64,000 bases of DNA from DATLGB01 sp963724135 (lineage in GTDB: Bacteria; Actinomycetota; Thermoleophilia; Solirubrobacterales; Solirubrobacteraceae), in assembly GCA_963724135.1 (NCBI GenBank), contig CAVRTA010000004.1, positions 1 to 64,000 on the forward strand, in the 5' to 3' direction. Shown piece by piece: positions 16,372 to 24,406 of this stretch (within the stretch, counting starts at the first letter, position 1; the number at the start of each line of letters is the position of its first letter). The notes under the pieces were generated by a model. That model did not search any database and had not been told where the DNA came from. It saw only the letters and a list, made by a program, of their open reading frames with translations. Both the position numbers and the translations under genes were made by a program.

Positions 16372-18993
16372 GACGTCGAGCAGGGCGTCGACCACGGCGG
16401 GGTCGAACTGCGTGCCGGCGTGGCGGCGCAGCTCCTCCCTGGCGCGCTCCACGCTCATCGCCTTGCCGGTAGGGGCGGTCGGAGGTCATCGCGTGCAGGG
16501 CGTCGCAGACGAGGATGATGCGCGAGCCGAGCGGGATCCGCTCGCCCTTCAGCCCGTCCGGGTAGCCGGCGCCGTCCCAGCGCTCGTGCTCGTGGCGAAC
16601 CATCGTCCGGACGGCGGCGAGGAACTCGACCGGCGCGAGGATCTGCTCGCCGATCACGGTGTGACGCTCCATCACCTCGCGCTCGGAGGCCGACAGCGGG
16701 CCGGGCTTGTGCAGGATCGCCTCGGGGATCGCGATCTTGCCGATGTCGTGGAAGACCGCGGCGAAGCGCAGGTCGCGACAGGTCGTCCTCGGAGACCCCG
16801 AGCCGGCGGGCGACCGCCTCGGCCTGGGCGACGATCGAGCGCGCGTGGTCGGCTGTGTAGGCGTCCTTGGCCTCCAGCGCCGCGGCGAGCGCCTCCGCGG
16901 TCCCCAGATACGCGCGCTCGAGCCGCTCGTAGAGGAACGCGCCGCGCAGTGCCGAGCCGAGCTGCGACGCGACCGTCTCCAGCAGCCGCACGTCGTCCTG
17001 GTCGAAGGCGTCGGGCGCGTCCTGCTCGACGTCGATCGCGCCGAACAGCTCGTCGCCGGCCCACAGCGGGGACGACCAGCTCGGAGCGTGTCTGCTCGGT
17101 CGCCTCGGTGGAGCGGTAGTCGGCCTCGGCCTGCACGTCGTTGGCCAGGACCGGCCGGCGCGTGCGCAGGCAGCGTCCGACGAGACCCTGGTCGGCGGGC
17201 TGCACCCAGGCGACGTCGCCCGGGCCGCGCACGGCGACCGACTCGACGCGCTCGTCGCGCAGGTGCAGGATCGAGGCGTGGAAGTAGCCGAAGGCGCGGT
17301 GGAGCTCCTCGACCGTGGCGTCGTAGATCTCCGGCGCGCGCGTCATCGCGGCGATGCGCGCGCCGAGCTCGTTGGCCAGCGCGAGCTGGCGCGTGCGCTT
17401 GCGCAGGCGCTCGTCCAGGCGCGACTCGGGCCAGTCGCGCTGGAGGTCGGGCATCGGGGGCGGGTCGGGCAGCCCGCGGTCCTCGCGCGAGAAGCGTCCC
17501 GGCCGGAAGTGCGACGGAACGCCCCCGAAGGTGTGCACCCGCCCGCGGAAGCCCTCCTGCTTGGCGTACAGCAGCGCCCGGTCCGCGCGCGCGACGAGCT
17601 CCGTCGCCGACGCGCCGGCGCTCCACTGGGCGATGCCGGCGGTCCCCGGCGTGCCGCCTTCGGGCAGCAGGTCCTCGATCGCCTCCTGGAGGCGCGCCAG
17701 CGCCCGCTCGGCCATGTCCGCCGCCGTGTCCTCGTCGGCGTCGACGGCCACCAGGGCGAACTCGTCCCCGCCGTAGCGGGCGGCGAGGTCGTACGGGCGC
17801 ATGGCGTGGCGCAGCGCATGGCCGGCGCGGCGCAGCACCTCGTCGCCGACCAGGTGCCCGTGCACCTCGTTGATCTGCTTGAAGTCGTCGAGGTCGATGA
17901 GGATCAGCGACAGCGGCTGGTCGTGGCGCAGGGCGCGCTCGATCTCCTTGGCCAGGCCGTCGTGCAGGGCGGCGTGGTTGAGGCAGCCGGTGAGCCCGTC
18001 CGTGCGGGCGACGTGGGCCATCTCGGCGTGTGCGCTGGCGTTCGCGCACGCCGAGGCCGCCAGCTCGGCGACGGTCTCGAGCAGCGCGAGGTCGGCCTGC
18101 GTCATCGGTCGCGACTCCGCGTAGCCGACGGTCAGCACTCCGCGCAGCGCGCCGTCCCACTCCATCGGCGCCGACATCGCCGACGTGATGGTCGGCGGCA
18201 GCGGCGCGTCCGCGGGCAGCTCGGCGATGCGCCGGTAGTCGTTGGTGAGCATCGCCCGGCCGTGGACGACGACCTTGCCGGCCAGGCCGGCGCCGAGGGG
18301 CATCTCCCAGCCGATCGCCTCGGGTGGCACGCCGTGGCCGGCCGTCAGCACCAGCGGGTCCTGGCGGGAACCGCGATACACGACCGCGACGTCCGCGCCC
18401 ATCACCGTCACCGCCTCGGCGCAGATGCGAGCGAGCACGGTCTCGAGGTCGAGCGACTCGTTGAGCGACTTGGCGGCGCGCGTGAGCGCCTGCTGCTGGT
18501 GGGCGATGCGCGCCTGCTCCTCGACGGCCCGCAGGCGGTCGAGTGCGGCGGCGGCGGCGTCCGCGAACGCCGTCGCCACCTCGCCGTCGACGGCGCTCAT
18601 TGCCCGCGCGGGGTGCTCGTGCAGCAGCAGCGCGCCGTCGAGCCGGTCGACCGAGCGCAGGAGAAGCAGCAGGCCGGAGCCCCGGCGCTCCCCGGTCAAA
18701 CCGTCGAGCTCGTGCATGCGCTCGGCGTCCGGGCGCACGAGCCGCAGCCGCCGGTCGAGCATCTCGGCCAGCAGCGGATGATCGTCGAGCCCGCGCTCGG
18801 TCGGCGCCGCCCCGCCCAGCACCCGCACCCGCCGTCCCGGCTCCTGGGCGATGAGCACCGCGCCGGCCGCGCCGAAGCACTCGCACGCCTCGCCGACGAT
18901 CGTCGCGTGGATGTCATCGGCGTCGCCCTCGGTCGTCGCCGCGAGCAGCCGCGAGACCGCGACGAGGACGCTGACCTCCGTGCCGGGCTCCAT
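16342..18993 (-). CDS. GAF-GAF-GGDEF-GAF-HD-GYP c-di-GMP protein, frameshifted at the 3' end
   Basis: About 880 residues after repair. Order: GAF-like domain (from MEPGTEVSVLVAVSRLLAA), second GAF (SLDLETVLARICAEAVTVMG to LALLETVAELAASAC), GGDEF (RTDGLTGCLNHAALHDGLA, ARYGGDEFALV), a further GAF (RTRQLALANELGARIAAMTR to LLETVASQLGSALRGAF), and HD-GYP (FHDIGKIAIPEAILHKPGPL, RHEHERWDGAGYPDGLKGE). The GGDEF is preceded five residues upstream by RPYD, an RxxD inhibitory site. Both synthesis and breakdown of c-di-GMP are therefore possible. Indels near 16476, 16785 and 17070 break the C-terminal third. ATG 18993 is chosen over 19023. Confidence 0.85.
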
Positions 18994-19046
18994 CAGTGGT
19001 TCGCGGGAAGGGCCACACCCCACTGTTTACACTGCCGAGCCGACCC

Positions 19047-19138
19047 GGAGAGGTGGCCGAGTGGCTGAAGGCACTCGCCTGCTAAGCGAGTAACGGGCGA
19101 AAGTTCGTTCGCGGGTTCGAATCCCGCCCTCTCCGCCA
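19047..19138 (+). tRNA. tRNA-Ser (GCU anticodon)
   Basis: Acceptor GGAGAGG/CCTCTCC, anticodon loop with GCT (CTGCTAAGC), a long variable arm (TAACGGGCGAAAGTTCGTTC) and T-arm GCGGGTTCGAATCCCGC. The terminal CCA is encoded (GCCA at 19135-19138). Its 3' end is the probable integration site of the recombinase remnant. Confidence 0.93.
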
Positions 19139-19152
19139 GTTGATCGAAGTTC

Positions 19153-19185
19153 GAACCCCGCCCCTGAAGAATGGGGGTGGGGTTC
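19153..19185 (+). terminator. stem-loop after tRNA-Ser
   Basis: GAACCCCGCCCC pairs with GGGGTGGGGTTC around a short loop, 14 bases after the tRNA. The left arm repeats part of the T-arm (GTTCGAACCCCGCCC against GTTCGAATCCCGCCC), so it may be a rearranged att site as well as a terminator. A weak T-containing stretch (GTTCCTT) follows. Confidence 0.55.
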
Positions 19186-20328
19186 GTTCCTTGAGGGCTG
19201 CCTGGATCTTCCCGGGCCGTTGACGACCGCCTGGTGGGCCTGGACGATGATGTCCGGCCGGCTGGTCGGCGGGGCCTGGAGCGCCTTGGCGGTGTCGATC
19301 AGGAGGCCGTAGACCTCGAAGGGCTCGCCGTCGGCCATGACGCGCCGGTCGACGACGCGGATCAGGATTCGGGCGAAGATGGCTCGGTTGAGCAGCTTGC
19401 GCATGCTGGCGTCCGCCTGGTTGTAGGCCTCGCCTGGAACGGAGAGCAGTCGCAGCGCCTCGTCTAGGGCTTCCATGACGTCGTCGACTTGGGCGACGGC
19501 TTGCCGCTGCCATTGCTCTGCCTGTGCCTGTTCGAGGGCAATGCGCTGCTGTTCGGCCTCCAAGACCTCTAGTGAGACGGCGTCGCGGTAGTAGAGCTGG
19601 ACCAGTTTCTGCTGCTGAGCGTGTAGCTCGCGCAGACGCCGCTCATGACGCTCCGCTTCGGCCTCTGCTGAGTCGGCCTTCTCTTTGATGAACTCGTGGA
19701 TCGTTTCGCGCAAGACCGCTTGCTCTTGTGCGGTGAGCCAGGGCTTTCGGGCGTGCAGGCGCTCGACGGCGGTTTCCAGCTGCGTGACGGGCGCGTAGGG
19801 GTTGCCGCAGTAGCCGCCCGGTCGGACGCGGCTCAGACACGAGAAGTATTCGTAGTAGTCGCCGGTGTTGCCGCGGTGTCGGCCGTAGCCGAGCCGGATG
19901 CCGCAGACGGCGCAGTAGAGCGTGCCGTTGAGGTGGTGGTTGTGCTTGTGGCTGCGCTCGCCACCGGCGCGGTGTGAGTCGAGGACGACTTGTACGCGCT
20001 GGAAGGTGCCTTGGTCGACGATCGCATCGTGGCGTCCAGGGATCTTGACGCCCTTTCGCGTTACGACGCCGGTGTAGTAGTCGTCGCGCAGGATGCGGTG
20101 AACGGTTGTGCGAGAGACTGCGCGTGAGGGTCGCGTCGGTGTCGGACGGGTCCTCAGCCCAGCCTCATTAACGATCTCCGTGAGCGTGCTGAGCGTGTGC
20201 AAGCCGGTCGCTGCCAGGTCGAACAGCAATCCCACGAGCGGCGCGCGGTCGAGATCGAGCGCGATTGATGCGACTTCACGCTCGCCGACCTTCTCGCGAA
20301 TGTTGAGGTAGCCGAGGCGGGCGGGTCC

Positions 20329-21336
20329 GTGGCTGCCGCCGGCCTGGTGCAAGGGTTCAAGAACCTCGTCGAGGGAGACAACGTGGGCACAGTCGTCACG
20401 ACCGACGCGGGAGGACGGAACCGTTGGGGTGAGCGCATCCACGTGCAGTACAGCCCGTTTCCGGCATCGGCCGAGTTTGGCGGCCCGGATTTCAGGATCA
20501 ACAGCGCCACCGAGCTCGCCGCGCTTCGCGCTCGGATGGCACAGCTGTCCGTTGACGTCGGCGATGCGCTGTGGAGGACGGTGCGATCCTCAGATATGTC
20601 TTGGATTGTTACCGATGAGGGCGGTCCGGACGACTTGCAACAGGCATGCCGCGAGGTCTTCGAGGGCGACTATGACGGCTACGCGTACATGTGCCGAGAT
20701 GGGGAGCGCATCGACTTCACAGACCCGGACAGCGATCCCATTGCGACGATCGCGATAGCTGATTACGACATCGAGGATAAGCCCGCGCTGGAGGACTACT
20801 GCTACGACCACGGATGGCTACGGAAGGCTCGCTGCTACAACTACATGAAGGATGGCAACCACGCCATCAAGAAAGCCAGGGCGCTATACAGCGGAACCTG
20901 GAAGCTCAGTGATCAGACCGTTTCTAATGCCTTCCAGCACGCCTACTGGACGGCGCTGATGACCAATCGCGGATATCCGGGGTACCACGTTGAGGCACTT
21001 GAGGTAAGCCACCTTTGGGAGACAGACAAGAATCGCGCATGGAAATATTACTCCTCACAGCCTGCGATCAGGCGGCCATCTCAGATGGACATCATCAATG
21101 ACCAAACGGGATACTACGTCGCCCTCGACGAGATCGCAGCGCGTGGTGTGCGGAGTCGCAGCGAGCTATGTCTGACCTTCGCGAGGGACGGAGGACCCCA
21201 GCAGTATCCTGCTCACGAGGATCCCTTCGATGTCTGGGACGAGCGAAACCTGGACTACGACCAGGGCTGGCTGTGGTATCGGCGGAGCAAGGACAAGAAT
21301 GGCACCTTGGTTGAGCGCGTGAATCTCAATTGTTAG
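20329..21336 (+). CDS. DUF6973-like domain protein, possible toxin or secreted enzyme
   Basis: Up to 335 residues from GTG 20329; ATG 20536 is a later option, as the first part lies antisense to the recombinase. The C-terminal half has VSNAFQHAYWTALMTN, HVEALEVSHLWETD and SQMDIINDQTGYYVA, which match the pattern of DUF6973 (NAFxHAxW ... SxMDxxNNxxG) often found at the ends of exported or polymorphic-toxin proteins. There is no signal peptide. GC and codon use are clearly lower than around it, pointing to transfer. The family match is by eye; activity is unknown. A small membrane protein follows with a seven-base overlap. Confidence 0.6.
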   Translation: MAAAGLVQGFKNLVEGDNVGTVVTTDAGGRNRWGERIHVQYSPFPASAEFGGPDFRINSATELAALRARMAQLSVDVGDALWRTVRSSDMSWIVTDEGGPDDLQQACREVFEGDYDGYAYMCRDGERIDFTDPDSDPIATIAIADYDIEDKPALEDYCYDHGWLRKARCYNYMKDGNHAIKKARALYSGTWKLSDQTVSNAFQHAYWTALMTNRGYPGYHVEALEVSHLWETDKNRAWKYYSSQPAIRRPSQMDIINDQTGYYVALDEIAARGVRSRSELCLTFARDGGPQQYPAHEDPFDVWDERNLDYDQGWLWYRRSKDKNGTLVERVNLNC

Positions 21337-21737
21337 CCGGCGGATATCGAGCGAGCAGGCTCGCACTCTACGTCTCGCTGCTGGGAGTCGTTCTGATTGT
21401 TGGAGCGGTGCTCGTCCCGGCCATCTTCTGGAATCCTGAGAGTCCCAAGTACGATTGCTCACGTCCGACCGCCCACGGCTGGACGAAGAAGGAGCTGACC
21501 AACATGAGGAGCGAGGAGCTGGCGACTCGCGAAGCCTCGGCTCGTCGGATCGTCCAATGTGGATCGCTGACGGGACGTACGAGGGCAACCGTAGTCCGAT
21601 TGCTGGGGCCACCTGACCGTGAGGGCAGTTCAAGGCTCTGGTATTTCGTTGGGGTGGATCCAGTGGGCGACGATCTCTTTCTTGTAGTGCAATTCACTTC
21701 TGCGGGTGCTGCACGCGCCGAGATCCTCGGGACGTAA
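21330..21737 (+). CDS. small membrane-anchored protein with SmpA/BamE-like region
   Basis: A 135-residue protein starting at TTG 21330, inside the end of the preceding gene. One N-terminal membrane helix (LALYVSLLGVVLIVGAVLVPAIFW) is followed by an outside domain: RTRATVVRLLGPPDREGSSR, LWYFVG and DDLFLVVQF. The ATVVRLLGPPD start and the closing strand resemble SmpA/BamE-like folds of small lipoproteins. Codon use is as low in GC as in its neighbour. The pairing suggests a toxin/immunity-like or secretion partner role, which is inference only. Confidence 0.6.
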   Translation: MLAGGYRASRLALYVSLLGVVLIVGAVLVPAIFWNPESPKYDCSRPTAHGWTKKELTNMRSEELATREASARRIVQCGSLTGRTRATVVRLLGPPDREGSSRLWYFVGVDPVGDDLFLVVQFTSAGAARAEILGT

Positions 21738-22077
21738 CGCGGCCTGTCGCCAAGTTGCTCAGAGCCGATTCTTGACTGGGTTGACAGGGCTCTCGAGCAG
21801 CCCCACGACTCGGGCAGCCAAGGGTTCCCTGGAGACCAGCTACTGGCAGCGTGCCAGTGCTAGTACGACCCGGTGACGTAGCTTTCGGCCTTCTGGATCC
21901 AACAGGAGCTGGACAAGTCGACCAAGAGCTGTCTTAGTTTCGAAAGACCTCCCGACCTCTCCGCTCATCGCGCCTACGCTCGCGTCGCATCTGGATATCG
22001 ACCGGTTTCGGTGTCCGGTCGCTGGCGGAGGCGTTGTGCGAACTCGACGATCGGCCGCGCCGGGCTAGGGTTTCTCC
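21738..22077. other. 340-bp region without a gene
   Basis: No convincing reading frame. A short inverted repeat, GACCGGTTTCGGTGTCCGGTC (about 22000-22020), lies about 60 bases before the start of the hydrolase-cyclase gene and may be regulatory. This region may hold the right end of the former mobile element, but no copy of the tRNA end was found. Confidence 0.4.
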
Positions 22078-23412
22078 GTGGATCCACCGGAGACCCGGTA
22101 CGCCCGCAGTGGCGATGTCTCGATCGCCTACAAGGTGTACGGGGAGGGCGAGCTGGATCTCGTCCTCGTGCCCGGCTTTGCGTGCCATGTGGAGATCATG
22201 TGGGAGTTCGAGGCGTCGAGGCGGTTCTTCGAGGGGCTCGGGTCCTTCTCGCGCGTGATGATGTTCGACCGTCGCGGCTCGGGGTTGTCGGATCCGGTGA
22301 CCGATGCTCCGACGCTCGAGGTGCGGATGGACGACGTTCGTGCGGTCATGGACGCCGCGGGGTCGCAGCAGGCTGCGCTTGTGGGAATCTCGGAGGGCGT
22401 GCCGATGAGCCTCTTGTTCGCGGCGACCTACCCGGAGCGGGTTCAGGCCCTGGTCTGCTACGGAGGGGTGGCGCGCGCCACGTTCGCCGAGGACTATCCG
22501 TGGGCCGTCCCCGCCGAGGCGCTGATCGAGGCGATCGTCGAGTGGCACGCGCCGCACTGGGGCGACGGGTCGCTCGTAGAGGTGACTGCTCCGAGCCATG
22601 CCGACGACCCGGAGGTTCGTGCGCACATCGGGAGGATGCAGCGCGCGACCTGCAGCCCCGGGATGGCGTGGAAGCTCAGCAAGATGTTCATGGACATCGA
22701 CGTGCGCGACATCGTGCCCAGCGTCCACACCCCTGCGCTTGTGCTGCACCGCCGCCGTGACCGGTTGGTCAACGTGCGTCACGGTCGCTGGCTCGCGGAG
22801 CACCTGCCCAACGCGCGGCTGGTCGAGCTCGAAGGCGAAGACCACGACCCGCGGTACGAGCGCGTCGACGAATGGCTCGGCGAGGTGCAGGAGTTCCTCA
22901 CAGGCGCCCGCGCCGAGCCGGAGACCCAGCGCGCGCTCGCCACCGTGCTCTTCACCGACATCGTCGACTCCACCCGCACTGCGACTGAGCTCGGCGACCA
23001 CCGCTGGCGCGCACTGCTCGAAGCCCACCAGCGCGACGCTCGGCGCGCCCTGAAACGGTTCCACGGCCGGGAGGTGAAGTCCACCGGGGACGGGTTCCTC
23101 GCCACGTTCGACGGGCCCGCGCGCGCGATCCAGTGCGCGCGCGAGCTCATCAAGTCCTCTGAGTCACGGGGGATCCAGCTTCGGGCCGGCATCCACACGG
23201 GCGAGTGCGAGTTGATGGGCGACGACATCGGCGGCATCGCGGTCCACATCGCCGCACGCGTGAGCGCGCAGGCCGCCTCCGGCGAGGTGCTCGTATCACG
23301 CACGGTGAAGGACCTCGTGGCCGGCTCGGGCCTCAAGTTCGCAGACCGCGGCATCCATGGGCTGAAAGGCATCAGCGACGCGTGGCAGCTTCACGCGGTC
23401 ATCGGGCCCTGA
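22078..23412 (+). CDS. alpha/beta-hydrolase fused to class III nucleotide cyclase
   Basis: A 444-residue fusion. Residues 1-285 form an alpha/beta-hydrolase with nucleophile VGISEGVPMS, an Asp in LHRRRDRLV and a His in EGEDHDPRY. Residues 295-444 form a class III cyclase: LFTDIVDSTRTATELGD with the metal aspartates, VKSTGDGFLATF, and AVHIAARVSAQAASGEVLVS. The transition-state asparagine of the usual NIAAR motif is His here. Such fusions are common in actinobacteria and typically annotated as adenylate/guanylate cyclases; the product and the ligand of the hydrolase part are unknown. GTG 22078 is the start. Confidence 0.9.
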   Translation: MDPPETRYARSGDVSIAYKVYGEGELDLVLVPGFACHVEIMWEFEASRRFFEGLGSFSRVMMFDRRGSGLSDPVTDAPTLEVRMDDVRAVMDAAGSQQAALVGISEGVPMSLLFAATYPERVQALVCYGGVARATFAEDYPWAVPAEALIEAIVEWHAPHWGDGSLVEVTAPSHADDPEVRAHIGRMQRATCSPGMAWKLSKMFMDIDVRDIVPSVHTPALVLHRRRDRLVNVRHGRWLAEHLPNARLVELEGEDHDPRYERVDEWLGEVQEFLTGARAEPETQRALATVLFTDIVDSTRTATELGDHRWRALLEAHQRDARRALKRFHGREVKSTGDGFLATFDGPARAIQCARELIKSSESRGIQLRAGIHTGECELMGDDIGGIAVHIAARVSAQAASGEVLVSRTVKDLVAGSGLKFADRGIHGLKGISDAWQLHAVIGP

Positions 23413-23463
23413 CCGCTCGTCCCTCCCTCTCCGCTCGCGCTGCGGTTGGCTCCTCAACGCAGC

Positions 23464-23495
23464 GCGGCCCGCCCCTGTCGCCAGGAGCGGGCCGC
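23464..23495. terminator. bidirectional terminator hairpin
   Basis: GCGGCCCGCCCCTG pairs with CCAGGAGCGGGCCGC around a small loop, one mismatch in the stem. It lies between the convergent cyclase gene and the collagen-like gene and could end both transcripts. Confidence 0.65.
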
Positions 23496-23516
23496 GGTCT
23501 CGTGGAGCGAGTTGTC

Positions 23517-24320
23517 TTACGACCTGCAGTTGGCGATGACGTCCAGCGCGACGTCGGCGAAGGCGGTCCTGGCCGCGTTGTACGCCCGGGCGTAGAGGTA
23601 CTGGGCGTTGTAGTAGAGCGAGTAGGTCCCGTGAACCGCGCCCTCGTTGCCGTACTCGGTGCTGACCGGGGTGACCGTGATCGCGCACTTCGTCAGGTCG
23701 ACGTTCGTGAACTGGACGAGGGCCTGGCCGGTTCCGCTGCCCCACGAGTACGCGAGCGGCTCGCTGGAGGCCACGACGTTGCCGTCGGCGTCGAACTTGG
23801 CCCAGTGCTGGTAGTTCGGGCCGGGCGCGCCGGTCGCGCCGCGCATGCCGGTCGGGCCACGCTGGCCGTCGCTCGAGATGCGCTTCCAGCCGAGGTCCGC
23901 CAGGGCCGCCGTGTCGTTGCCCATCTTGCACGGCCACATGCTGTACGGCCACGCATGGACCTTGATCTTGACGAACAGGCCGCCGAGCGAGCGCGGGTCG
24001 CTGGAGTTGCACTGGGTCGTGTTCACCATGCGGACCAGGTCGCCGACCTTGTAGCCCCCGGCGCTGTCCTTCGCGTGGTCGTAATCGGTAGCTGCCGTGA
24101 AGTCGCCCTTCTGGTTCCAGGCGACTTTCTTCTCGCCGGCGTTGCACGCCTGGCCGGCGTCGGTGTCGATCAGCCGGACGGCGGTGCCGTTGGCGGCGGT
24201 GCAGGCGGTGACGGTGCCGTCCGCGGACGGGATCGCCGCGTACGCGCCACCACCCAGGACGATCGCCGCAACCACGGCGACGACGAAGGACTGCTTGTTG
24301 CGCTTGAACAACCTGGTCAT
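23517..24320 (-). CDS. secreted protein with short collagen-like segment
   Basis: A 267-residue exported protein. The signal (SFVVAVVAAIVLGGGAYA) is followed by AIPSADGTVTACTAANGTAV, a small cysteine domain shared with the protein at 57370. The middle has a short Gly-X-Y run (GQRGPTGMRGATGAPGPN) leading into a C-terminal domain with KCAITVTPVSTEYGNEGAVH and RTAFADVALDVIANC. Related proteins are frequent in Solirubrobacter-like genomes and are probably surface fibres or capsid-like shells; no function is established. It lies downstream of, and 87 bases from, the LuxR-type regulator. Confidence 0.78.
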   Translation of the reverse strand: MTRLFKRNKQSFVVAVVAAIVLGGGAYAAIPSADGTVTACTAANGTAVRLIDTDAGQACNAGEKKVAWNQKGDFTAATDYDHAKDSAGGYKVGDLVRMVNTTQCNSSDPRSLGGLFVKIKVHAWPYSMWPCKMGNDTAALADLGWKRISSDGQRGPTGMRGATGAPGPNYQHWAKFDADGNVVASSEPLAYSWGSGTGQALVQFTNVDLTKCAITVTPVSTEYGNEGAVHGTYSLYYNAQYLYARAYNAARTAFADVALDVIANCRS

Positions 24321-24406
24321 CTGTCTCGCTCCCCTTGCCTTTGGTGCCGGGCGGCCCGTCCGCTCAGCCTGCGGGCATGGTCTCCGCAGAGGCGGGCGCT
24401 TCGCGA

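Larger units (their letters stand above)
19027..20442 (-). pseudogene. large serine recombinase lacking its catalytic domain
   Basis: The frame encodes the middle and end of a large serine integrase. It begins near GPARLGYLNIREKVGEREV, the link after the catalytic domain, followed by the Recombinase domain (TTVHRILRDDYYTGVVTRKG), the zinc beta-ribbon (LYCAVCGIRLGYG ... YEYFSCLSRV ... YCGNPYAP) and a coiled coil (KADSAEAEAERHERRLRELH). The N-terminal resolvase domain with the catalytic serine is absent; upstream on this strand there is only the shadow of another gene. The frame has no stop until 19027 and so runs antisense through the whole tRNA-Ser, where it is surely not meaningful. Likely the remnant of an element integrated at the tRNA. 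Confidence 0.75.

Noticed and set aside
19027..19140. C-terminal part of the recombinase frame that reads antisense through the tRNA
   Set aside because: It is a translated tRNA (GGEGGIRTRE type), a known artefact, and not a real protein end.
21955..23445. CCTCTCCGC at about 21955 and 23435 as the lost attR of the tRNA-Ser element
   Set aside because: Only 9-10 bases match the tRNA 3' end, which is expected by chance in this base composition.
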